64,000 bases of DNA, taken from contig AZLU01000179.1 of NCBI GenBank assembly GCA_002224055.1, positions 1 to 64,000 of the forward strand, in the 5' to 3' direction. Below the pieces are notes generated by a model that was not told the origin of the DNA, made no database searches, and was given only the letters and a program-made list of their open reading frames with translations. The DNA is from Pezizomycotina sp. ARF18 (lineage: Eukaryota > Ascomycota). Within the stretch, counting starts at the first letter, position 1; each line of letters opens with the position of its first letter. Made by a program: the position numbers and the translations under genes. Below, piece by piece: positions 1-12,300 of this stretch.

Positions 1-1132
1 AAAGGTGTATCGCCTTGCCCATCGAATCATTACAAAAAGATGCAAATTACGAGAAATCAAGCATATCGCAAACGTCTCCCTTTGGGGCTTTCGCATTCGA
101 CGAACATTGGCTCGAGCTTCTACAAGCTTCCGCCCACGTGGCCCGCGGCAGTTAGATGTAGCGCTTCTACTTTACAGTGGACAGGGCATGTCTCTCGGTG
201 ATAGAGCTGGAAACAGAACGCTTCCCTGGTGAGATATTTTGCGTTTTTCGTGCTGTTTTGGGGCTGAGTTAGATCTACCGGCGACCCTTTTTTTTTGCCC
301 GGGAGTAGTAGAATGTTCCCCCGGGTAGGCTTTGCATGTGGAGTGCGATCCGCCTGGCCGGAGGCGCTCAAGGGCCCAACCCAAAAAAACATTGGAGCGA
401 TTGGCGACGGCTGCAAACCAAAGATTTTGACTCGAGGGATAACCAAGATTTCACAATTGTTGAATCATCTGCATAGTCTCATATCGTCCTTGCATGTTCA
501 ATCCATCCTTGGGAGAAAGAATAGATAAAAATAAGATAGTTAAATGTCTGGCGTCGGAAAATGTGCCAGCGAACTTACGTAAAATTTTCTGTTAATTGTT
601 CCTTTTGTTTACTTAAGCATTTTGCCTTCGGCGGTAATGAATATCAAATACAGGCAGATGTGTGAAACTTTTGCTAACGAGCGCGCGCGGAAAAACGTTT
701 TGCAAATTTTGTTCGAGAGGACGTGATTCGTCCCCCACCAATTCGAAGCGATGCACACAATCCCATTGTCTCGTCCTAATTTCGCGCAAACGCGTACTGA
801 GTATAGCAGCCTAATTACACTGCGTGATCATCGCCACGCTGAGGTGGAAAACGTCGAGTTAGCCCACGTGAATTGTTTCATTTAAAGCTAATGGTTGATC
901 GATAAATGTTTCCCCAAAGAGACGTGGAAACCCACACACTGACAGCATTCGTCACCGTCGAGGACGGAGGGTAAGAATGACAGACGGCAAATATAATTCT
1001 TCACGATCGACTCATTTCACTGCCGAGTTCTAACTACTTCCGAGGAGCCACAAAACTTCCGCGGTTTTTTGTTTGTCCCTATGACCCTATCCATGAATAT
1101 CCATGACCCTGACTCGGAGGCTCCGGACAAGC

Positions 1133-1158
1133 TTTTTTTTTTTTTTTAAAAAAAAAAA
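1133..1158. repeat. T15/A11 homopolymer dyad
   Basis: Fifteen T are followed directly by eleven A, so the strand can fold on itself. The same arrangement recurs near 5.98 kb. Confidence 0.85.
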
Positions 1159-2200
1159 TTTCAGGTAGACATATACTCGCCGCCACGGCGTATATTTTAC
1201 ATAAGTCCTCCGTGGGCATTGGGTAAATATCGTTGAAACAATTCTGTTTCAGGGCCAATTTTGTTTTCCGTTCATGAGTTTACGGTCGCCTTGATTTCTT
1301 CACTTGTTTCTATCATGAGCCCGTAAGATTAAAGATACTACTAATTCCTCCACATCCCGAGCTTCTGGTGCGCGACATGTCAAAAAAGCTGTCAGACGGA
1401 GACTCGAGAGAACCCCCCTCCCCACGCTAACAATAAGCTACCAAAAAACCGTCCCGCTCGTGCAGATCCTGAGGCTCACTAGTGACTTTGTGGAGAGGCC
1501 ACATGGATAATTCAAAAAAGCCGCTTACCGACTATAATATTCACTGATATTGATAATTTCCGCAGAGTAAATCAGGTGTAATTTAGTTAAGTCGAAGTAA
1601 AAGTGGAGTGATCCCCCGAAGGAGGACCCTCTTTTTGCTTCTCTGGGCATGATATCCTATAAGTGTGGACCTCGCACGGAAAAGAAAAGGATGCCCACCG
1701 TGCCAATCCCACTTCAGGTAATGATCGGGGTTTTTTTCTGGACGCAATGGACGGCTCTCGACCCAGGAATAGAGCCGGTGAGCAGTTTGCCGACATGCAC
1801 GAAGCACTAAGCTGGACATTTTAATTGATTTTACGTTGCTTTCTGTGCAGACTCCACGGCACCAAAAGCAAGACTGGTTCTGGGTGTGTGTGGACCTCCA
1901 TGGTTCATTTTCATTATTAGCTGAAATTAAACAGAAAAAAAGCTCCGCTGCACATTGCACACTTTTTTGCAGCTCAAATTTTTGCCTCTGAGTAACTGAT
2001 TGTCCAGTAATATGGCAATTTTACCGAAGGAGCCGAGATTGTCGTATTAAAAAGCAGCTACTGTAGCACCTGTAATAACGATGTGCTCTAGACAGCCCTT
2101 ATTTGCCTTATATTATTCGCTCATGCATTGCCTTGCTGGCTACCGAGTCCTGGTCCTTGTACTGTTTAAAAGTCCTTATCGCTCCGCTCACTAATCTTTT

Positions 2201-2202
<2 letters not shown>

Positions 2203-2232
<30 letters not shown>
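2203..2232. repeat. T30 homopolymer
   Basis: An unbroken run of about 30 T lies 440 bp upstream of the rhodopsin-domain gene. Its exact length is uncertain in any assembly. Confidence 0.85.
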
Positions 2233-2672
2233 CTTGTGTGTGGAAAGAAGGAAATTTTGCGACACCAAGGGAGCGGCGAGATTAAATTATCCAAGCAGGT
2301 AAAAAACCTTCTGACAATTTGTTCTATATCCACCCTGTCTACCTTGGCTATCAGTTGGTATTACCGGGCTGCTGGGAATCGCCTTCCTTACGTGGGTTCT
2401 CCAAATGCCGTCCCTCGGTGACACGAGGGCGTGTTTTTTATTACTTCCCTACTATAATAACGCCATCGAACGCCATCCATCACCTTCGGTTCCCGCCGTC
2501 GAATACGAATCCTCACAGCATCAAAAAAGCGAGACGACAAAAGACTCCAGGCCACAGGAGTTCCCCCCCCCTCACCGACAATGTCAACACTATCCTCCCC
2601 TCGACGCCTCCACGGACGTCCTCTCAACCTCGGAATCCTAATCGAGTCCATCGCAGGCTACCCTGACTCCCC

Positions 2673-4469
2673 ATGACATCAGCCATCTCCCTACTCCTCA
2701 GCGACAATAACAACACCGTACCTGCTCACGTATCCGACGTTTTTACTATCGCGGGGGATAAAAGATCCGAATGCGACTGTGCACGAATTACACGATTTTT
2801 TAAGCGGTTTACCGAAGGGGAGAGTTTGGCGCATAGGAATATTGTTGCTTTTTTGGTTATGACGAGTCTGTGCTTTGTGGCTGTTGCGGTGAGGATGTAT
2901 GTGAGGCGGTTTATTACGAGGAGGGTTAGGGCGGAGGAGTGGTGGTGTCTCGGTGGATTCGTGAGTATTTGGCGACCTTTTTGTTTCTGCGATTTTAGCT
3001 TCTCGGCGGCTCTTGCGACGGGTAAGTCCGCGAACGATCTCCTGCTGACGGACCGGTGGTAAATTGCGAATTATAGTTCGGAACAATATGCGCCTGCATA
3101 GTGTTCATATGGTGTAAGAACATTCCCCTTCGAAGAAAACAGGTCAAGCCGGAGAGAGAATGATGAGAAGCTAACATGACGACAATGATTCCGTTTCAGG
3201 TCACACAAGCTCGTTCGGCGCCGGCCAGCACGTATGGAATATATCCTACAACTCGCTAAAACGCTTCGCCATGGTAAAACTAAACCCCCTTTCACTCCTC
3301 TCCACTTTCGACCCGTTCCATCTTCTCATTCGGAGATCCTTGCTCACCAGTCACGCCCGCGCCGCAGATCCTCTACCCCGTCGAAACAGTCTCAATACCG
3401 CCTTCTGGCCCATAAAAATCTCCTTCCTAGCCTTCTACCACTCCTCTCCCCTCAACTCCTCTAACAACCGCGCCGTCCTCCTCGTTGGCGTCTTCATAAC
3501 ATGCTGGATACTCATGGGCGACATGCTCGTATTCTTCCAGTGCCGACCACTGGAATACTGGCACGACGTCGTCGGCGCGAAGTGCTTCGACGCGATCGGA
3601 ATATTTACGGCTTGGGGAGCGATAAATTTACTTACGGACTTTGCGATATTGTTGTTACCCGTTCCGGTGGTTTTGCAGTTGCAGTTGAAGAGGAGGAGAA
3701 GGCTGCTGTTTTGAGTATTTTTTGCGACGGGGGCGTTGTACGTTCAAAATTCATCTCCGAACAGATATCGATATCGCCTCTTTTCTTAATGCCACGAGGC
3801 TTTGACTAACGGGGCTCTTGACTGTTTTTTAGCATTTGTATCGTGGGCATTAACCGCCTGATAACTATGGCGCACCTGGCTGCAGCATACTGACGCGCCG
3901 TACCTGTTTGCCAAAACGGCCGTCTGGAGCCTGTAAGATTTTTCCCCTCTTTCCCTCCAACAAAGCTCTTCTTTTACTAACATCCCCCCTTCCAACAGGA
4001 TGGAAATCGACCTCGCTCTAATAATATCCTGCGTCCCGCCCTAAAAGTCCTCCTAACCCGCCCATCCCTCTCCCCGTCTCCGCGATATCCCGCATGACGA
4101 CATCGGCGCGGAAACCTTCTGTGGCTATAATACCCGGCTTTTGGAGTAGGAAAGGAAGTGTTTCGAATGGGACGTCGAACGGCGATAGTGAAGCTGGCGT
4201 CGGTGAGGCGGAGGTGGTAATAGTGGGGGAGGTATGGGATTACAGGCGGCGGATTTAATAAGAGATGGGATACTGAGTGGCCCGTGAATAGTGAGGAGGT
4301 GGAGCACCCGGCGCTGGTACTGGCGAGGAAGCAGAGGCCGAGGGGATTCGGTGGATGCGGCGGCGTTGGGGCTTGTGAGTGGTGCGAGTTGGGGATAACG
4401 ATGCCAGCGGGTGGTGGTGGTATAAGTGGGACGGGCGGTGGGGGCAGTAGGAAGGAATTCGACGTCTGA
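2673..4469 (+). CDS. Rhodopsin-domain (PTH11-like) integral membrane protein
   Basis: This is a multi-exon gene for a seven-helix membrane protein of the fungal rhodopsin-domain group, which includes receptor-like PTH11 relatives. The chosen start (MTSAISLLLS) is followed by a first helix (NIVAFLVMTSLCFVAVAVRM) and the basic RRF..R..RAEEWW loop. Exon 1 ends at a GTGAGT donor near 2961. A later exon starts after an AG near 3199 and reads GAGQHVWNISY, a typical loop. The 3470-3710 part carries LLVGVFITCWILMGDMLVFF, the conserved FFQCRPLEYW and GAINLLTDFAILLLPVPVV. The last exon opens with MEIDLALIISCVP near 4000 and ends in a Gly/Ser-rich tail at 4469. The frame changes several times at places that are not obvious introns, as in most genes of the window. 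Family assignment is fairly firm; the ligand and role cannot be read from the sequence. Confidence 0.75.
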
Positions 4470-6111
4470 GGAAACTAACCTTCGAGAGCGGTGTAGGGGC
4501 ATTAGAAGATGCATTGGTTCATTCATTCTTTTTTTTTTTTTTCGTTCGGGATTTGGATTCTTGGATCATCGGGTGTTTTAGCGTGTGTATAAAATTTCCA
4601 GTTAAAAAAAAAGACATCGACGGGTTTTCATAAACACGACGATTGTGGCCGGACTCAGGGAGGATGAAAGACTTTGCCTAAAGGGTTCTTGCTTCGTTTT
4701 GTATATATCAATAGTTTCCGGGATACCAGAGTCTGTTTTGTTTATATTTTTATTTCTTCCCTTTCTCCCACCTTTAGCAGCTGTACAGTACCAAGTAGTG
4801 GTGGCTTTTGTATAGTTCCTGTGTATAGATTAACAATATTCTCTTTGATCTCATGGCAAGAAAAGCCTCACCAATGACACGGGAGGAGCTATTTCTTTTC
4901 CTGTCTGCAAGTTAGCACACGGCTGTACGATTGTTCTCAGACTGGAGGTAACGTCTGGAGTACTATATACCTTTAGGAAGGCTCCGATATACGAAATATC
5001 AGAGTGACGGACTAGAACGGCCTCAGGAAGGAGGTCGTTTGAGTCTACTCGAAATCGCAGCGAGCTCAACGCGTGACCATCGAGTAGACAGGCCCAACGG
5101 AACTTAAAATCTTAGCCTGCATCCAGTATATGAAGGCTCTTGTCGGAACCAGGGTACAATGAGGAATTGACTCTCACCCACCCTCAACTTTGAGCATTAA
5201 CGAACTTTATTATTACTATGTATCTCAATACTATTACGGTATACATAAAAGCTCTTTTGTTCCATCCAAGACGGATTTTACATGTAGAAACGGTCGAGTA
5301 TTCGGTATGGCTCTCCCACTATTTGTTTTTATTATACGTACCGCTTATTGCCGTTCTCTTCATTCTTCACTCGTGACTGGGGCATCCAGAACATACGCCT
5401 GATATTAAGTTCGAACGTGGTCGAGGGATGGCCAAACGGTCCGCGTTTAAACGGCCCTTCAAGTTTTGGCACCATCAAGGGAAAGAAACTCGTGCTAAAA
5501 CTCAATATTGTGAAGTATAGACCAGGATCGATATATAAAACGTTTGCATCGAAGCCCCAATACTTCCACACATTTAGTCCGGTTCAAGTTCTTTTTTTTC
5601 TTCGAAATATTGTGGTCTACTTCGATACGCTTGCTGCTGCCCGAATTAAAATGCTACGTAATGCAACTTTGCTAGGTTAATATAGAGACATACTACATGA
5701 ACTCTAATTGATCCGATTGCTTCGTTTGAGTCTCAACTGGACCTACAAGAAACGGACTGCGCGAGTGCTGTAAAGTTCAAATGTGATCAGGGCTGAGAAA
5801 TGCTTAATGTCTAAAGGAGTTTATTGGGCGGGAAAAATCGGGTTAAATTGATAACATCTTGGCCTGTCTTATAAGTGCTTGCTAACGACAATTCCAGGTC
5901 CCTTCTGCTAGCTAAAACTGAGGCGCCCCGTCCACTCTCTGCAGCTTCATTTCAGTATCGCCGGCATTGATTTTTTTTTTTTGAAAAAAAAAAAAAAAAA
6001 AAAAAGGGAATGAAAAGCTTAATGAAACCAGATTTTTATATTATGCTCCGGATCCCCTCCTGGTCCGGCCTTGACAGCGGCTAGCTTTATACGTAACCCT
6101 GAGCTCGCAAC
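4470..6111. other. Intergenic, AT-rich
   Basis: No supportable gene. Small open frames near 5.3-5.7 kb have no family signal. The only marked structure is a T12-G-A22 dyad at 5971-6005. Confidence 0.5.
5971..6005. repeat. T12/A22 homopolymer dyad
   Basis: Twelve T, one G and then about 22 A form a near-perfect hairpin-capable tract roughly 100 bp upstream of the cysteine-rich gene. Confidence 0.85.
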
Positions 6112-7371
6112 TTGAACTTGCTCGAACCACGGGACGACATATGTTTTCATAACGGCGCAGGGTGCCAGAGTGATGGGCAGTGCTGCTCGCAGGGGTGTTC
6201 GGACTATGCATGCGGTTGCACCAAGTTGTCGGGAACCTCATGCAGTAACGACGACGAGTGCTGCCTCGGGCCATGCAAAATTCTACTGCTGCTCTCTAAC
6301 GAGCACCTTCTGCCAGCGGGACGAACAGTGCTGCACTGAAAGCGATTTCTGCGACAGCTGGGCGTGCACACCGTGTCTGACGCCCGGCAGCCTAGGCAAC
6401 TGCACCAAAGTGGGAGGAGACAAAGCTTGCTGCCACGGGGCGTGCGATTCCCAGCACACGAGCAAATGCCTGTGCATCCCGCACACCGGCACGCTGTCCT
6501 CGAAAGCGTGCAAGACGGGGCTCGACTGCTGCTCGAATAACTGTACCGAGCAAGCTGTGCGGCTGCGGAGCCATCGGGGCGATTTGCGCCGCGGAAGCGG
6601 ACTGCTGTCACGGTATATGCGACAGCGGGGTGTGTACATGCCTCCCTCACGCCGGCTACATATCCACGCACCCTTGCAACTCACCGCTCGACTGCTGTTC
6701 AAACAACTGTACGTCCAACAGGTGCGGCTGCGGGGGTCCTGGGGCGGGCTGTGGCGTTGAGGAAGACTGCTGCGGGAGTAATAAATGCGTCTCGAACGTT
6801 TGCACCGAGCCTTGCGCGTCGGCGGGCGGGAACTGCTCCGCCGCGTCGGACTGATGCTCCGGATTCTGCGACAACAAAACGTGTGCCGGGTGTATCGGCG
6901 CCGGCTCCACGACGACCTGTTCCGAGGGGACTGACTGTTGCTCGGGCTTGTGCAACGGGTAAAATGCGTGGCTTGCCTACACGTCGGATCCCAGGCCAAC
7001 TGCATGGCAGCAGGGGATTGCTGCGAAGCGGGCGCGAAGTGCGGCGAGGATTCGAAATGCTGCTTATCCCGCGAGCCCCAGGGTGCTCTTCGACCGGTTC
7101 CAAGACTTACTGCTGCTCAGACTACGATATGTGTTACGAGGGGCGGTGTTGTCTGGCTGCGAACGCTGATGTTGAATGTGAGAAGAATGAGGACTGCTGC
7201 TCGGGAAAGTGTGTGGGAATGGTTTGCCAGGCCATAGATCCTTGTATTCCGAACGGATCTTTGTTGGTTTGCCTCTCCCACGAGGATTGCTGCGGTGGAT
7301 ATTGCGACAATACGGGCCGGTGCGTGCCTGGGGCGGTAAATACGGGGAGCGTTTGTGGATACAAGCCCTAG
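6112..7371 (+). CDS. Cysteine-rich protein with about ten tandem CC-knot modules; frame broken
   Basis: Across 1.26 kb the plus strand encodes a repeated module of the form C-x5/6-C-x4/5-CC-x3/4-C-x4/6-C, seen in pieces such as CSNDDECCLGPC, CKTGLDCCSNNC, CNSPLDCCSNNC, CGVEEDCCGSNKC, CEKNEDCCSGKC and CLSHEDCCGGYC. I count about ten modules, with short Gly/Ser/Thr linkers. The 'D/E-CC' core and spacing resemble knottin-like disulfide-rich folds found in small secreted proteins of fungi and animals. That is a resemblance in pattern only. The modules spread over all three frames, so the gene is interrupted several times or has unrecognised introns. The end (GSVCGYKP then stop at 7371) looks natural. 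No convincing signal peptide is visible at the start, so the true 5' end is uncertain. It could be a cell-wall or effector-type protein. The function is unknown. Confidence 0.6.
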
Positions 7372-8281
7372 ATACTATTGATTGATCATGTACATACGGA
7401 ACTGTAACTTGTTATTTTGAGGAATTGATGAGAATGCGGTAGGGTAGGATATCCTGGGTATAGCTCCAGATGAGAGATCCGAAAAATTCCCATGTTCCGA
7501 TAACATGGCGGAAGGACGAAGGAGATCATCTCGGACACCTACGGAAGGCTGGCACATATTATAAATATTTTTTTATTGATTATTATTGTACCCCAGTTAT
7601 CATTATTTACTTAGTAATTTTATAAGCTGTTTTAAAAAAACGCTAAAATATCCGCGACGTGTTCGTCTGGGGTCTGCGTGCACCGAACGCTCCGCCGGGA
7701 GACCCGACAACCAGCACAGTTGCAAAGAGCACCACCCGGGGGGGGCTCGGGCGGTAGCGGTTCAACTAGCACCGGTAGCGTCGAGACCTCAGGCTCCGGG
7801 TCCTCGACCGCGGCGGAGGGCAACAGCGGAGGGCGACTACGAGCACAGACTCAACCTCTGTTTCTACTACGAGGATCGGCGAGGAAGCACCCCGTACAGA
7901 TAGAATTAATGCCTCGTAGGGCTTACCCCGTAATTTTGAGAGCATTTTATCCTTTCTCCCCCTTCTCTCGTTTTCATGTTGGAGATGCTATACAATCGCA
8001 TACTTGCGATATTTCATCACAGTTTCTTTGATAAGGGATGTCCCAGTTCCTTGGGTAGATGTACAAAGGTGGCTAGCCCCCACCACATTACAACTGCCAT
8101 TACAACTAAGCGCGGCTATATATATATATATTCATTATAGTATTGATTGAATTATGATTGAAAACCACCTAATGAGAAGATAAAGAGAAACTTTTTATAT
8201 CTTTATCTTTCTGGCTCAGGAGATCATTGAAGCTACCATCTTCGAACTAAATACACCTCGATCCCTGCTATTATTATCGTT
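7372..8281. other. Intergenic, with a Ser/Gly/Thr-rich open stretch
   Basis: An open plus-strand stretch at about 7678-8031 encodes a low-complexity Gly/Ser/Thr segment (GGSGGSGSTSTGSVETSGSG). This looks like the spacer of a wall-anchored or secreted protein, but there is no start, signal peptide or anchor around it. It may be a leftover 3' exon. A (TA)n tract sits at 8116-8130. Nothing else is supportable. Confidence 0.3.
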
Positions 8282-9326
8282 TAAACAAGCTGTTGAGATT
8301 TAGTTTGGCCTTCAAGCTTATTCTCAAGCTCCAGCAACTGCTTTCCTGTATCGAGAATGCTTTCCTCGATACTCCTGTACTTCATACCTAGCTCGTTCAC
8401 GCTCTGCTGTTATCGTACTTGTAAGTCTCCGGCCACTCCAGGTTCGGGTCGTCCTTCGCGATCCGGCTCTGATCGATCCCCGGAACCTTCCTGAGAGCTT
8501 CGACGACCTGCTGTAGGTGTAATTGCCCGCCGTGGTCAAGAACCTTCCGCCGTCTTCGACTCGTACGCCTTTAAGTGCGCTACTGCTAAATCCCTGACGT
8601 CGATGAAGCCCAGAAGCTATTGAGCTGTACCTTTTCAGTGGCGCCGCTCATGAAACGGTAGATGTCTGCGGACGAGGAGTTGAGCTTGTCCATGGACTGC
8701 ACGTGCTGTATAGCCGGGCCGTAGACCATCGGCGGCGTGAGGGTGGCGAGGGTGAAGTTGACGGGTCCTCCGAACCTCTAACGAAGTCCCAGGCGGCCTT
8801 TTCCGCGAGCACCTTGGAGGCGCAGTATGCGAACGAGCCGTTGTCGGACTTAGCTGCTTCTTCGTAGGTTGCGGGGTTCCAATCCTTTCGGAGTAGGTGT
8901 ACCCGGGCGGAGACCTTTGCTCAGGTCGACTCTCGCTGGCGAAGCTGCTAGTAATAACAACGCGCTTGACACTCGGCGCGTGCTTCTGGACGGAGCGGAG
9001 GATGTTCAACGTGCCAGCAATGGCGGGCTTGAGAAGGTCATTCTCGTGGCTCTCGACCTTGAGGACGAACGGGGAGGCGGTGTGGATGACGCCGTCAACT
9101 CCCTTGACGGCCTCGTCGAAGGCGTTTGGTTCCTCCATGTCGGGAACGATAGCGAAGAAGAGATCTCCTTCATCGTAGTACTTCTGGAAGCGGGAGCCGG
9201 TTTCTTTGGCGCTCTTTTCGCTGCGGACGGTGCGCGGACCTTGTAGCCGGCTTCCAGGAACGCCGTCACGACGTGCTGGGCGACGAAGCCGGAAGCGCCG
9301 GTGACGAGAACGGTTTGACCAGACAT
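8282..9326 (-). CDS. NAD(P)H-dependent reductase, GRE2 / dihydroflavonol-reductase-like extended SDR
   Basis: The protein is an extended short-chain dehydrogenase/reductase similar to yeast GRE2-type methylglyoxal/ketone reductases, expected to reduce aldehydes or ketones with NADPH in the cytosol. It starts MSGQTVLVTGASGFVAQHVV, which contains the TGxxGxxA nucleotide-binding motif of the Rossmann fold. Blocks follow that match the family: GVDGVIHTASPFVLKVESHE, KPAIAGTLNILRSVQKHAPS and KRVVITSSFAS. Next comes an AYCASKVLAEKAAWDFV block holding the catalytic Tyr-x3-Lys. The C-terminus LLELENKLEGQ then stop at 8282 is also typical. The total, about 348 residues, is the usual length for this family. 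No intron is needed. The frame shifts by single bases at several points between these conserved blocks. The natural substrate cannot be told. Confidence 0.85.
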
Positions 9327-12300
9327 TGCAATCGTAAGGTGTAAGATTTTTGTTCAAAAATGAAATAAAAACTGAAGCTTTGAAGAATTGGGTTTAGCGG
9401 AGCTTAAATTAACTGATGCTAGTGGGCGTCCAGAACCGAGCCACTAAATTATATGAAACAGGATCCGATACAGATGTGATATAACAACAATGGAACTAAA
9501 GCTCGAAGCCTTAAGGTGTAATTGTAAATGCTAATGATCATAGAGAAGAAAAAGACTCTAAGGCGAGAAGAGGGAAATGACGATGTTTAAATATTTTCCA
9601 CTGCTATTTGAAGCTAGCTCAACCTGCTATCTTCGAATTGGTGTTAGTGAGGGGTTAAGCTGTTCAATCCCGCGAGTTTATCCGACGCACTATAACTCCC
9701 GTAGTCAATTCGATAAATCTCAATTCCTCCAATGCATCGCATCACGATCGTTCGACAGAGGCTGAGGCCAAGACGTGTGGATAACTAATCCGCCTACAGC
9801 CTTCAATTGCATGTCTACTAGTACATTAGGGTTACCCGAATGGATGATTCTCCCGGCGGTTTTTCGCGATGTAAGCAGGTTCAAAATGCTGTATATTTCC
9901 ATCGTAAAATACAAGCAACTTGGAATGGCGCGAGAATTTGGTAAGCACACGCTGCATTGCTTCGCAGATAAGCCTGTCTATCTCCGCGCTAACCGAGTTG
10001 GTGCAGTGACAGACTATCGCCAAGTCTATACGCGAGGAGGGGAAACTTCCGTCAGGGAAGAGAAAAAAAAATGACATGCTCGCTATTGGAGCGCAAGGAG
10101 GAAAGTGCCATCTCACGGCAGAGTAACATGGCTATAATATAATCTGATCAGTCAATGGACTCATGTCCAAACCTTTATACGATATCAAACCGTCTGATAA
10201 CCCTGATTTCTTTAGGCGAGTAAAATGTACCGTACCAGCAATCGCAATGCAATGCGCCTGCGCGTTCTGCATTGTAAGTCATGAGTGCATTCGCCGATGT
10301 TTGCGACAATGAGAAGATTCTGATATCCAATGAACTCAGGCAAGATGTTTTACGGCTTCTATCATTCGTCGGCAAACCCTGATTCATTCCGGCATGGGCT
10401 AAAGTTCGGGAATGCTTGAATAAACAGGGTTTTTGCGTTACATGAAATAACGATGTTGTTCCGGTGGATTAAATCTTTCACCGACTCCCTCACGGCTGTT
10501 AGGTCGGCAGGGTACGTACCGCTTCAAACACTTTAAAACGCCCTTAACTACGTCATTTTAAGTCCGCAGCAAAACCCGCTTGAATTACCAATAATTGAAA
10601 CCGGTCGCGGAAACCGAATCGACTTCCCATTGCAACATCAAGTCAGAAAAACTCGCGATGCTCGGATCAATCCGATCTTTTGAGGTTCTTTCTAAGTCAT
10701 ATATGACTCGAGATTACTGCGGTTTGTAATACTCAACCCTTGCGGCAATGGGCAAAGTGGTGAACTGACAATAACCGAGGATCTAGAATGTAAATATCGT
10801 CCTAACAGAGAGATATTAGCTGAGCCCTTTCTGGGGGCATGTTTGGCAAGTTGGGGCAAGAATACCACGAAAAAAGAAGCCTTACAGCCTCGTAAGGTGC
10901 GGAACAAGATAATTCTTATTCATGGCGTCTCTATCAATACGTCTACTTAGACCCTCTGGATGCGGAATCTTGTCTCTCTATCAACGCCAAGTGCGAGCTC
11001 GAAGGATTCTTGCGCTGTGATTGGCCAAAATAAGCTCTTATATTTGCATCGTGGGGGTATGTGCAATGATTGAAGTAACTACTGCAGAACCATATTTCGA
11101 GCGAATCAAGGAGAAAGAATCCTTTGGATATCCGTCGAAAGCTGGACAATTGAAGTACAATTCAGAGAGAAAAACTGGTGCGGAATTATAATCTGGAGGC
11201 ACTGTTAAAGTTCGATGGTGTTCACAGTTAACCGTCGCCACATTTCACTACAGCTCATCACTGCAACAGCCTGCGTAAAACAGCTTCTTCCTTCGTTTTT
11301 GTCATCCTGTGAGTACTGAGTATATCCACTTCGCAAAAGGCACCGCATTATGAACCCATCCACTAGAAGCAATTAATATTATCGTACGACTAAGAATGTC
11401 TAGACAAGTTTGAACTCTCACTATCGACAAGGTTTAGCCGGATACGTCTCGACATTACATAAAGTGGATTATCTGTAGCTGTGGACCCTCTCCCCGCTTG
11501 TCCAGTTACATCTTTGAGGGTCAGTCGAGCTTCTGTCTGTATCGGTACGCCCTTCCCCGTTGTGACTCGAGCTTACATGTCTGCGCTGCACAGTTGCTCA
11601 ACTGTGTTTTGCAATTGTCAGTGGAACCTAGTTCGAGGTCGCATCTCTATTTTCTTGCCCTCACTATCTAGCTTGACCCCACGAGCACTGCGAGAGCAGG
11701 GAATACTGCGCGCCTTTTCTCCTCTTGGCTTGCTGGCTATTATCGCCGTTCCAGACTTCGAAGACTTCAAGCTCGAAAATCAGGGAGAGCTAGAGGTACA
11801 TGGTATATGAAAAGACATTCTTGCTGATTCATGATGTGCTGGCCTCTTTCTGAGAGCTTTTTAAGCCCCCCCCCAACCGCTCCGAATTGGACCACAGCAG
11901 TAATCAACAAGCCTATAGGATTACAAGTCTTGATAGAGCAGGAAAAGGCAGAGGCGGTTGCGAGCGGGGTCGCGCTCTGAGCTTACTCCGTCGGCATCTC
12001 CACGCCACCAGATGCATGCAGAGCTAGAAAAGCTCTGAAATATAGAGGTATACTTGAGCTAGCTGCTGTCCGGTATTCTACAGACCATACCTCTCCACCA
12101 GTTCATCCCATTCCGAGTTCAGACATGGAAAGTTGTCGTCCAATCGAACCCCCAAGCTAAATAGATGGAGCTCCGCCTCCCAGTCAACGAGAACATAGTG
12201 GCATCTTTCGAGGCTGCATCCTTGCGAGAGCTTACCTACTCGCTGCAACCCTCGAAAGCTCGTGTATACGTCTCAATAAACTCACTCATCAAAGTTGTTT

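Larger units (their letters stand above)
1..2672. other. Left edge without a supportable gene
   Basis: I see no coding region that can be defended here. The open frames present are short, lie on both strands over the same bases and show no family motif. The stretch holds a T15/A11 homopolymer dyad near 1.14 kb and a T30 run near 2.2 kb. Bases 2300-2670 are probably the 5' flank of the rhodopsin-domain gene that follows. Confidence 0.5.

Noticed and set aside
6283-7005. 240-codon minus-strand frame opposite the cysteine-rich gene
   Set aside because: Arg/Ser/Gln-rich text produced by reading cysteine codons backwards; the regular CC spacing belongs to the plus strand.
8869-9246. 125-codon plus-strand frame inside the reductase gene
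   Set aside because: Antisense of a well-supported GRE2-like reductase; no motif of its own.
12090-12150. 5S rRNA-like text (CATCCCATTCCGAGTTCAGA)
   Set aside because: Only a short local resemblance; the conserved 5S ends and internal promoter boxes are not in place.
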